A stretch of 42,529 bases of DNA from a virus. Location: IMG/VR virus record IMGVR_UViG_3300025872_000106, positions 1 through 42,529 of that record. One strand, 5' to 3'. The translations under genes were made by a program, and so were the position numbers. The notes below the pieces were generated by a model that did no database searches, was not told where the DNA came from, and saw only the letters and a list, made by a program, of their open reading frames with translations. The first letter of the stretch is position 1; every line of letters begins with the position of its first letter. This document shows, piece by piece, positions 30,271 to 40,300 of this stretch.

Positions 30271-31080
30271 ATGGTATTCACACTCACATACAGCGATCAG
30301 GCCGATGGTTGGCCTTCCTTTTACTCCTACTACCCCGATTGGATGTTGGGGATGAATAACTATTTCTATACATGGAAGGGTGGGAATCTATATCAGCATA
30401 ACGACTCCCTGTCCCCTAGGAATACATTCTATTCTCCTTGGTGGACGATTATCGGTAACCCTGCGGGAGCCTTCAGTCCTTCGACTATGACTAGCGTATT
30501 CAATCCGTCTGTCCTAGAGAACGTCCTATTCAAAACCATTGACATTCAAGGAGATGACTCTTGGGCTATGCAACTTTCTACCGACATTCAGAACTCGGGA
30601 TATATTGAGAAGGGTTGGTTTGAGAAGAAGGAGGGGACCTACTTTGCCTTTATCAGGAACAACTCATCAGGTGAGCTTTCCTTGAGGAGCATGACGGGTG
30701 TCGGTGTGACATCCAATGCAACAATAGCCGGACCCATCACCACCATGGTATTTGACACTGAGGTAGATTCGGTTGTCAGTATTGGTGACATTGTTTATTG
30801 GGTAGACACATCCCTTCCTGTTTTGACTCCTATTTTGGCAGGAACCCTAACGAATGTCACTAGGACATCCTCTCAAACCACATTTACGGTAAATACATTA
30901 TCTCCTCCGGGTACCACACCGATTCCGTCCCCTGTATTCTATGTACTCTATGTGAAGAACTCGATAGCCGAGTCCCATGGGGTATTAGGTCACTATTGCG
31001 TATTCAATATGCAGAATAACAATGCGGGCAAGGTGGAATTGTTTGCGGTAGAGGCAGATGTTATGAAGAGTTATCCCTAA
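30271..31080 (+). CDS. Tail protein with GWPSFYSYYPDWM motif (269 aa)
   Basis: The N-terminal DGWPSFYSYYPDWMLGMNNY, followed by FYTWKGGNLYQHN, is a conserved motif I know from tail proteins of crAss-like and related Bacteroidota phages. The middle is beta-rich (VLENVLFKTIDIQGDDSWAM, TYFAFIRNNSSGELSLRS), and the C-terminal half holds a small beta barrel with IGDIVYWVD. It is contiguous with the other tail genes (11 nt gap). It is probably part of the tail nozzle or hub. Confidence 0.68.
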   Translation: MVFTLTYSDQADGWPSFYSYYPDWMLGMNNYFYTWKGGNLYQHNDSLSPRNTFYSPWWTIIGNPAGAFSPSTMTSVFNPSVLENVLFKTIDIQGDDSWAMQLSTDIQNSGYIEKGWFEKKEGTYFAFIRNNSSGELSLRSMTGVGVTSNATIAGPITTMVFDTEVDSVVSIGDIVYWVDTSLPVLTPILAGTLTNVTRTSSQTTFTVNTLSPPGTTPIPSPVFYVLYVKNSIAESHGVLGHYCVFNMQNNNAGKVELFAVEADVMKSYP

Positions 31081-31086
31081 AAATCC

Positions 31087-31094
31087 TAAATTTG
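31087..31094 (+). promoter_or_regulatory. Weak -7-like element (TAAATTTG)
   Basis: TAnnTTTG lies only 6 nt before the ATG at 31101, much closer than in the other cases, so any transcript would be nearly leaderless or start within the gene. It may be chance. Confidence 0.25.
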
Positions 31095-31100
31095 TAGGGC

Positions 31101-31514
31101 ATGAAGGCACTCAAAATAAGGGTATTGGAAGAAAATGACTACGAACAGACCCTTGTCGGGTGGTGGAAGGATTGGGGTTGGCAGGCGCCTGATAAGGACT
31201 TTTTGCCTGAGAACGGCAAGGGTGGTTTTATTGTTCTCGATGGCAATACACCTATTTGTGCGGGGTTCCTTTATGTTACGAATTCAAAGGTGGCTTGGGT
31301 GGATTGGATAATCTCCAACAAGAACTACAACCAAAAGACCAAAAGAAACGACGCCTTGAACCTGTTGGTATCTACACTCACCAACGTGGCAAAAAGCTCG
31401 GGTAACAAGTACGCATACGCCCTGATAAAACACCCTAACCTTATCATCAGATATAAGGAACATGGCTACCTTCAAGGCGACTCATACGTGGGGGAGATGA
31501 TAAAAACATTATAA
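31101..31514 (+). CDS. GNAT-like acetyltransferase (137 aa)
   Basis: MKALKIRVLEENDYEQTLVG, then a strand-turn GGFIVLDGNTPICAGFLYVT, WVDWIISNKNYNQKTKRNDA and a helix ALNLLVSTLTNVAKS, then KYAYALIKHPNLIIRYKEHG. This is the strand/helix order of a small GNAT N-acetyltransferase; the usual Q/R-x-x-G-x-G/A loop is replaced by a weaker N-Q-K-T-K-R-N, so the acetyl-CoA site may be altered. Such genes sit among tail genes in several Bacteroidota and podovirus-like phages. Substrate unknown; a virion or host protein is possible. Confidence 0.65.
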   Translation: MKALKIRVLEENDYEQTLVGWWKDWGWQAPDKDFLPENGKGGFIVLDGNTPICAGFLYVTNSKVAWVDWIISNKNYNQKTKRNDALNLLVSTLTNVAKSSGNKYAYALIKHPNLIIRYKEHGYLQGDSYVGEMIKTL

Positions 31515-31515
31515 G

Positions 31516-32418
31516 ATGGCAATAGCAACATCAACAGCAATAGCGGCGGCAGGTCTTGCGATATCGGCAGGGACTACCGCTATGTCATTCGCTCAGGCGG
31601 GCAAGCAGAGAAGACTTCAGCGTGAGGCTGAGTCCGAGGCTGATAAGTTCATGGCGGAGGCTAGGAAAAAACTAGACGTCAACTATATGGAGGCTCTTTC
31701 TATTCAGAAGGAGCCGTATGAGTTGGCCCGTCAGGCGGCTATTTCAGCAGGCGCACAACAGATTGAGGCTGCCCGTGAGAGCGAGCGTGGCGTAGCTGCT
31801 ACCGCAGGACGCCTTCAGATGGCTCAGACCGAGGCTCAGGGACAGATACGATCCGCTATGGGTCAAGAGCTGTCGGCACTTGAGATGGCCACAGCCGAGG
31901 AGGAGTCAAGGCTTCGTGATATACAGACGCAATTAGACTTAGGTGAGGTACAAGGGGCTCAGCAGGCTGCCGCCGATGCACAAGAGGCAGCTGCTCAGGC
32001 TACCGCTGAGGGCTTTCAAGGTCTCACTAGCACCGTTCAACAAGGCCTTGAGATGGTTCCGCTCTATCAGCAGACGCGGGCGGGAAAAGCAATGGCGGGG
32101 GTAGAGGCCTCGTATAATAAGGCGGCTAAAGAAGGAATGCTTGGGCCTAAGTTTATGAAGGAAGGGAAGGCTATTCCATTTCAACAGGCATTTGAAATAA
32201 TGGGAGCAGAGAAGGGTATCAAAGGAGTAGAAGGGGTAGGGTCTTTAACGGGTGAGCAATGGTCAAAAAGAATAGGTGAAATTGGTGCTAAGAATATAAA
32301 GGGACTAGAAGGTATATACGATTGGTCTGCAGGATTAAAAGTTAAACCAAAAACCTATTTTGATTATGGCAAACCAACCCTTTCAGAGTTGGGAAGATTC
32401 CCCGGTATAGGAGGTTAA
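31516..32418 (+). CDS. Internal virion protein, helical, Ala/Glu/Gln-rich
   Basis: A 300-aa protein. MAIATSTAIAAAGLAISAGT gives a hydrophobic N-terminal helix, followed by a long coiled-coil region (about 30-165: KQRRLQREAESEADKFMAEA, AAISAGAQQIEAARESERGV) and a less ordered C-terminus. A hydrophobic start plus a long amphipathic helical body is the layout of the small ejection proteins (T7 gp14-like) that enter the host envelope. It starts one base after the acetyltransferase stop, and the next two genes look like further internal proteins. Confidence 0.65.
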   Translation: MAIATSTAIAAAGLAISAGTTAMSFAQAGKQRRLQREAESEADKFMAEARKKLDVNYMEALSIQKEPYELARQAAISAGAQQIEAARESERGVAATAGRLQMAQTEAQGQIRSAMGQELSALEMATAEEESRLRDIQTQLDLGEVQGAQQAAADAQEAAAQATAEGFQGLTSTVQQGLEMVPLYQQTRAGKAMAGVEASYNKAAKEGMLGPKFMKEGKAIPFQQAFEIMGAEKGIKGVEGVGSLTGEQWSKRIGEIGAKNIKGLEGIYDWSAGLKVKPKTYFDYGKPTLSELGRFPGIGG

Positions 32419-32445
32419 TAATCTATCAATAATATAGCTACATAG

Positions 32446-34299
32446 ATGGCAACAAAATACGGATACGTAGAACGGACAGCGGACAGCTACATAAATTGGG
32501 CTGAGGTCGGCAAGGACATGTCGGACATGCTTGCCGAAACAAGCCGTGTCCGTGAAGAAAAGAAGGCTGAGATTGACAAGGTAAACAAGGAAGTACTTGA
32601 CTACCTAGCCACAAAGGCTCCTCAGGGCGAGAGTAAGACCGTCAGGGGTATGGCTTTGGAGTATAGCGGTAATGCTACTCAGTACATGTTGGACTTGGAC
32701 AGGAAGCTCAAGTCGGGGCAACTAGGCCTCAATGACTTCCTTCAGGCCCGTCAGAATCTTTCCGACGGCACTGAGCGTGCCTTTACGATGATGTCCGAAT
32801 ACCAACAGGCGTATGGCGACCGTATGGAGCGATTTAGGAAAGGCGAAAACATGTTGTTAGAAATAGCCAACATGGAGCAGATTGAAAACTTCGGAGACTT
32901 CTCAAAGTCGGGCCTGTTCATCAACCCATACACGGGTCAGGTGAATTTGGCGATGAAGGAAGAGCGTGACGTTGACGGAAAGAAGGTGTTTGCTATGTCC
33001 GCCAACCCTAGCAAGATCATGTCTGTTGATGCCGCTAGGAACCTTTTGACTACCAAGTACGACAGGTATGATTACGGAGCAGCGACTGACACCTTTGCAA
33101 AGCAGATGGGCAAACAGGTCGAGGTGCTGAACAGGGCAGGGTATTCAGGGACAGTTGAGGATATAACGAGCAGGACCTATAAGGACGAGAAGTCTAAGAA
33201 GCTCATCTTTGATTTTCAGGAGGCAGAGAGGAAGGGGATCAATGCGTTGTTGGCTAATGACTATAACAGGTTGTCTGTACTGACCGACACCGACGCGGTG
33301 TGTTCAGCGAATGGTCTTGAGTATCGAATCACGTTCGACCCCAATGATAAGGCCCCTGAGGCCGTCTATGTGGAGTCTGACGCACAGGGAAAGCAGATTG
33401 TAAAGTTCACCGACACTCAGAAGAAGGACTCGTTCGATTTCATGCGTGACGATGTCAGGAGGAAGTACGACTATGTGGAGACCGCTCAGAGGATTCCATC
33501 AGGCGGCGGAGGCGGAGGAGGCAGAGGTAGTGGTACCTACACCAAGCAGCTAGAGGCTCAGAAGGCGTGGAATCAGATATTTTGGGGTGACGCCTCACAG
33601 AAGCAGTCGGCTGTAAACTCCCTGCTCAGGAACGACTATGTCCGAGACCAAGGCATCATGTCGATAGACGTGAAAGGAAGTGGTATAACATACACAAGAA
33701 AGAACTCCAAGGGTCAGATTGAAAGGGGCACCATCCCATTCAATTCAGGACAGAACAACTTCGGATACTTCGCCCAACAGGGTAGCTTGGTATCAGGACT
33801 GTCATTCTCTCCTGACGAGGCGGTAAGGAAGGGAGGAGACGGAGGGACAGGGCTCAAGGTCGGTGATTTGGCTAAGATTACTGACTTCTCAGGGGCAATG
33901 TCTGAGATAACAACGGAGCTTACACCTGAACAGGCAGCAGCGCAGGAGGAAAATAAAAAGGCAATGGCAAGTGCTAATGTAAATAGAGCGGCTGATGGTA
34001 TAGCAAAATCTGCTATTTCTATTTTCAGGTCAGGCAAGGGCTCTACAGCAGATAAGATAACAACACTTACAAACCTTATAGGATCACTAGGATTCAAGAT
34101 AAGTGCTGACCCTGATGATGAGGATAGGGTATTGGTCGAGGCTCCTAATGGCAAGGGTGTTTACTATGATGTGCAAAGAGCTTTTGATTCGGGAGCAAAA
34201 TCAGATGCAGATGCCCTGAGTGAATTTGTACGACTCAATTCTACAGGGGCTACTACAGGAACGTCAGGAGGAACAGAAGATACATCGGAATTTAACTAA
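32446..34299 (+). CDS. Internal virion protein (617 aa)
   Basis: The product starts MATKYGYVERTADSYINWAE; the N-terminal half is mostly helical and charged (MLAETSRVREEKKAEIDKVN, YMLDLDRKLKSGQLGLNDFL), followed by a Gly-run linker near residue 355 (SGGGGGGGRGSGTY) and a second part with mixed strands and helices. It ends with a Thr/Gly/Ser tail. No enzyme motif. Its place between a gp14-like protein and the giant terminal protein suggests an injected protein, by analogy with the three internal proteins of T7-like phages. Confidence 0.62.
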   Translation: MATKYGYVERTADSYINWAEVGKDMSDMLAETSRVREEKKAEIDKVNKEVLDYLATKAPQGESKTVRGMALEYSGNATQYMLDLDRKLKSGQLGLNDFLQARQNLSDGTERAFTMMSEYQQAYGDRMERFRKGENMLLEIANMEQIENFGDFSKSGLFINPYTGQVNLAMKEERDVDGKKVFAMSANPSKIMSVDAARNLLTTKYDRYDYGAATDTFAKQMGKQVEVLNRAGYSGTVEDITSRTYKDEKSKKLIFDFQEAERKGINALLANDYNRLSVLTDTDAVCSANGLEYRITFDPNDKAPEAVYVESDAQGKQIVKFTDTQKKDSFDFMRDDVRRKYDYVETAQRIPSGGGGGGGRGSGTYTKQLEAQKAWNQIFWGDASQKQSAVNSLLRNDYVRDQGIMSIDVKGSGITYTRKNSKGQIERGTIPFNSGQNNFGYFAQQGSLVSGLSFSPDEAVRKGGDGGTGLKVGDLAKITDFSGAMSEITTELTPEQAAAQEENKKAMASANVNRAADGIAKSAISIFRSGKGSTADKITTLTNLIGSLGFKISADPDDEDRVLVEAPNGKGVYYDVQRAFDSGAKSDADALSEFVRLNSTGATTGTSGGTEDTSEFN

Positions 34300-34307
34300 G
34301 GATAAAT

Positions 34308-37300
34308 ATGAATCAGAAAGCGCTAGAAGCAGCCTATAGTATGTTCTCCAAGGGAGGATACAATGGAAGTATAGAAGACTTTCAGCAGTTGGTATCTACT
34401 AACCCAAAGGCTCTTGAGCAGGCCCATAGGATTTTCTCTAAGGGAGGATACAATCAAGACATAGAACACTTCAAGGAACTCATCGGTGTAAAAAAAAAGA
34501 GGAAGGGCCTCCCGGCTCCAAGTCCAAGCCAACAGCCAACAGCACAGGCCGCTCCGAGCGTCGCTACGGCATCTCCATCGGCCGCTGCTTCATCGGCATC
34601 ATCTACTCAGCTTAGTACTACAAAACCTCTACCACCTGCCCCATCAAACGAGGAGTTGATTCGTATGTATGGGTCTACTGTAAAGCCTATGACGGCTGAG
34701 CAGATCCGTAACGAGGAAAGGTTTGGGTACATGGGAAGGAGTCCTATGTCTGATGAGATAGCAGCATCAGGAGCTGCTAAGATTATAAAACAAGAGGAGA
34801 AGAAGGCGGCGGAAGAACAGGCCAAAGGACAGGCTGATAAGGCATTGACGTCAGGTGTCGACTTTGACAGGTCTATCAATGAGATTACCCCTGACTTCAT
34901 AAACAGGGATGAAGATGCCGTGGCCTCAGAGCTTCAGAGCATGTTCAAGGACTATGGCTTCACCGTGTCCGAGGCTCAACCCGGATTTGAGGCTATTGAA
35001 ATATCAGCACCGAACCCTCTCGACCCTACAAAGACTGACAAGATAGTTGTCGGAGTGGATTCATTTATGGATGCACAAAACAAGGAGTGGTCAAGGGATA
35101 TATCAAAGTGGATAGGCGCACATAAGCCTGCCATAAAAAAGAAAGAGGAGGAGCTGAACGCATACCAACAGCGCATAAGAAACGACAGGGACCTAGACAA
35201 TGCCAACAAGTCGTTCAATGAGCAGGTAACGTCACTCAACAAGGAATACCAACAGCTCATCCTAGACAAGGCGTCACTCGAGCAGGAGATGAAGGACCTT
35301 ACCGCTGTGCCTATGGATCAGCGTCAATCTCCTGAGTATATAGAAAGAGTAAACGCATTCGAAGCAAAAAGAAATGAACTCCTTAGTAGGTCATCAAAGG
35401 CTGAGGAAAAGCAGAAGCATCTAGAGGGATATGAGAGGGACCTGAGGATTTCCGTTGGAAGGTACGCCACAGCAAAGTCTGAGCAGGGTTTTCTTTTTGG
35501 CCTTGTCAGGAACAACCTGATTCAGGGTGTGGCTAGTATGGACATCGGTGTCATCAAGGCGGGACGTTCACTTAAGTTCGGGGTAGAGGACATCATCGAC
35601 TATGCCACAGGTAACGATGAGACGGTGAGCAGGTACAGGAACACAAACGATGTCTCGTACATGAGAGACTTCGTCATGAAGGCCGTCAAGAATGGCATAG
35701 AGGTCCCCGAAGAGCTTTTGGCCATGACAAAGAATCCTCCCGTCATGGAGGCAGGAGCAGAGGGTGCGATGCTGTCTTACGACCAAAAGATGCGGATATA
35801 TTCTGACGCATTCAAGAATTGGAAGTCTTCCATCGGAGACAAGGACGTAGAAAAAATAAACAACTCACTCCTCAATATAGAGCGATCAAAGTCAGACGCA
35901 CTCTCGCAAAGCGTACAAAGAGGGGCGGACGTTTATAAGTCAGCTGAGACCACTAAAGAATACGAGCAGGCAGGCATCATAAAGCAGTCCATATCAGGAT
36001 TGGCATCATCTGTACCTGCCATGCTGATGGGTTCGGGCAGTGTGCCTGCGTTCTTCCTTCAGGGATACGGGTCTAGCATGCAAGAGATGGAGGGTGACTC
36101 CGACTTCAACGAGGTAAACCCTTACATGAAGGCGGGATTAGCATCGTCTATAGGTATCGTCAACGCGGTGCTAGAGAACTATGGTTTCAGGAACGCCCTG
36201 TCAAAGTCGGGTCTCATCAACAACCTTGCTGCGAAGGCACTGACAAGGGCAGGTAAGACAACGACAGCAACGAGCTTCAAGAACCTTGTCGAGAACGAGG
36301 TCGAGAGTGCCATTGCTAGGGGTCTTTTGACTGTTACCGCTGCAGGTCTTGCTGAATCAGAAACGGGTGCCGCTCAGTATGCTGCCGAGACGGGTATCAA
36401 AGAGCTTTACAATATCGCCAACGAAAAGGACATGTTCGACACCCCTGAGACCGCAAAGGATTTCGCAAAGGAGTTCCTTGTGGCGGGCGTACAGGAGGCT
36501 ATCGGCGGTCATATCATGGGCGTGATGCCTGCTATTGCCACTGCATACTCTAAAAACAACTTCAATGGTGTCAGTGACGACGACGTGCTTACGTTCAGAA
36601 ACATTGCAAACGACACTAGGTATTTTGATGTGTATGCCAACAAGCTTAAGAAAAGTGTTTCCAAGGGTATAATCAGTAGTGAACAGGCCAACAAGAGGAT
36701 AAACGACTACCGCAACGCGGTGTCAATCATGAACTCAATACCTGAGAACATGACACCTGCCCAACAGAGGCAGGCACTTGGCCTCATCTTGGAGCGTAGG
36801 AAGTTGGAGGCAGAGAAGAATGGTAAGGAGCCTTCACTAGTAAAGAAGCAGGCTGCCCGTATTGATGAGATAAATGCCGAGTTGGAAAGTATGTCCGAGA
36901 AGGTTCCGACATATTCCATAGATGGCAAGGAGATGACCCGTTCGGAGTTCGTCAATGCCATCGACAAGATGACCCCTGAGCAGGCTCAGTCGTCCAACAT
37001 ACAGATGACCAACCCTGAGCAGAAGATTGCTGACTTGGTTAAAAAGAAATCACTAAAAAAAGAAGAAGATGCCATTCAAGAGCCAAGCACAGAGGAAGGC
37101 GTGTTACGCGCAGAACAACCCCAAGTGGGATTGCAAGAAGTGGGAGAAGGAGACAAAGGACAAGTCGCTGCCCAAGCGGGTGTCGCTCCTACGCAAGAGG
37201 TCGAGCAAATAACAAAAAATGAGTTCGGTATATCGTCAGGAGCAAAACCTGAAAAGATAATATTCTTGGATGTGGACGGGGTAATAGCTCCGATGGGTCA

Positions 37301-40300
37301 AAATGTATCTCAGGATGCTATAAATGAAGTAAACAGGATCATAGAAGACACTGACGCATATGTTGTCATCAGCTCTTCCCACAGGACAGGAGACCTTAAT
37401 GCAACAAGGGAGCTATTAAAAAGTTATGGCTTCAAGTATTCAGATAGGATCATAGGAGAAACAGCCGACAACAAGACTGAGGAGGGAATTGAGAGGGATG
37501 GTCGTCAACGGGGAAATCTCATTGATGAATGGAGGAAGTCATTTGCCCCTGAAGCAAAGGTTGTTGCTTTGGACGATTCTGTCGGTGCGTTCACTGATGC
37601 ACAAAAGAATGAATACCTAGTAGGCCCCGAGGCGCTTGTTGGCATGACCCCTGACTTGGCCAATAAGGCCATTGAGATGTTGGGTAAGAAGGCTCCTGCC
37701 GTTGCCCCTACCGCAGCCCCTACGGCTAAGGGTGTGTCGATGAAGGACACGGCTGCTGCCGATGAGCTGACGGCAAGGACTCCTGACACCACCAAGGCGA
37801 AGATCATCCGTCAGGCTATGAAGGCTGTCAAGACCGTTCAATCGATGTTCCCTGACTTTGACGTAGTATTGCACGAGGATGAGGCTACGTTCAATCAGGC
37901 TATGGAAGAAGGAAAGAACCCGAGCCTCAGAGGCGAAGGTGGTGCCTTGACTAGGGTCAGGACGGCTGATGGCAAGACTATTGTCAAAATACATATAAAC
38001 CTGAACAAGGCGAGTATCAACACGGTCCCTCACGAGGTGGCACACGCCGTGATGCTCAAGGCATTCGGTGACGACCCCAAGCTTTTCAAGGTGTTCAGGG
38101 ACAGGATCTCAAAGGTGCTGTCTGCGGACAGGAACAAGCAGCTAAGGGACTTTGCAGACCAATACGAGGAGTCAGAGTCATACGAGGAGTTCTTGGTAGA
38201 GTTGGCCGCTGTATTGGTCACCAACAAGGACACGCTCAACAAGGTCACCGTAAGCAAAATCCTTGAGCTTATCAACAAGGTGGTATCAAAGATTACCGGA
38301 GGCGCATTTGTTCCGTTCAAGTCCATATCAGAGGCGACGGCTACCAATGACCTTGTCGACTTCTTCAACAGCATGTCAAAGTCTATTGCTGCGGGTGAGG
38401 CTGTAGAGGTTACCGAGAAAGGCAAAGTTAAGATTGCCGAAGGAGTGGTATCGAAGGGCCAAAGAATTTCCGCTAAGGATGTATTGTCAGTAGAGCCTTT
38501 GGGGAAAAAGGAAAAGAAGTCCGTAGTAGAGGTGGCTTCTGCAATGGAAAAGGCGGTAGATATAATTCTGTCACCATCGTCTCCTTCAGAAGAAAGGATT
38601 CAGAGATTCCTGATAAACTCATACAACGACCTAAGGTATTTCTTCAATGATTATAAAGGTGATACGGGATTAGATTGGTATACGAATAAAGTAAAGGAAT
38701 TTGATGCCAAACTGAAAGAGATATCCGATATAGCTATCAAGAACGGAGAGATGTCTGAGGCAAACTCATTGAACGATCCTGAAAATATGGATTTGTTTAG
38801 AGTGGTATTGGCCCTTTCTTCCATAGGTATAAATCCTAGAGAGAATGTAAAGGCTGCCTTTTCTATTTGGAAGACATACAACAGAGAGACGGGTCAATTC
38901 GAAAAATACCAACCGGGTCAGGTGTCTGTAAGGACAAAATTGAAAGACAAAAAAGGAGAGTATTTTGCTCCTTCGGGAACTATCGTAAAAGAGACAAAGG
39001 CCGCTTATGACATAAAGCAGAAAAATGGGAAAATAATAAGAGTCAAAAAGTCAGACCTTACTCCGGGGTACAACGTAACATACGAGGAGGTAAATAGTAA
39101 AGGAAAGAAAGAGGAGAAGACAAAAGAGCTGAAGCTGATAAAGAAAAGCTCTACCAACTACATATTCAAAAAGGGCAATGGTGTTTTGAAAATACCAATT
39201 GCGGATGTCCTTAATATGGAGCAGGTAGATAATGGATTGGTTGGAAAGGGTTGGACCGTAAAAGGGAATGTTATCGCCATAAACCTAGACAGGCTAGAGT
39301 CTTTGATATCGGATCAGGGTGGTGTAAAAAATGCCATCAAGTGGCTTAATAGCAAACACCCTATATCTGAACTCAGAAAATACAATGAAGGTCTTCCTGA
39401 TGCCAATGGAAGCAAAGCAAAAAAGAATCCTGTCGGTGAAAGATTTGGGTCTTATATCATAGGAGAAAAGCTAGGTGCATTCCACCAAAATGTAGCGGGA
39501 ACTCCTACTGAACTTACCATGGACCTTTGGTGGAGCAGGACTTGGAATAGGTATATGGGAACCCTTATGACCATAGATGAGAAAGGGAAACCTGATATTC
39601 AAGAAACCCCTAGAACAGACGCAGAAAGGGCTGTAATGAGAGAGGCGGCTCAGATAGCTGCCAATTCATTGGGTTTAGAGGTTCATGAATTACAGGCGGC
39701 TTTATGGTATTTGGAACAGCAGATGTATAAAAGGATGGGTGCTGCTGTAGAGTCGTATTCTTTTGTAGACGGTGCAAATCAATTACTTTTACAATATGGA
39801 AAATCAGAAGAAGAAATACAACCTGAGCGATATGGAATCAGTAGCTCAGAAGTTGATAGAAGAAGGGCGGATGCCGCAGCCCGAGCAACTTCTATCGTCC
39901 TTGGAGAAGGCGGCGAATTTCGCGAAGAAATCGTTACCAAAGGTAGAAGAAGTGGAGACGGAAGAAGGATCGGAGCGTTACGAAGCCTTGCGCCGCTTGA
40001 AGGTGCGCCAATTGTCAAAGGGGCGACAGGGCCCGACCCCGAAATCGTAGCCATAGCAGAGAAGTATGCCAAGGATAATGGCATAGACCTGAAAAGGCAA
40101 TCTGAGTACGTAAGTGTCGACGAGGACTTTGCTAGAGAATTAGCAAAGGCTTATGAAGAAATGAAACATGACCCTAAGAATCCTAGGGTAAGAGAGGCGT
40201 ACAATGACTTGATATCGCAAACCAAAAAGCAGTATGATGCTTTGGTTGAGGCAGGTTATGAGTTCACCTTCTTTGACTCCAAAACAGATCCGTATGACGG

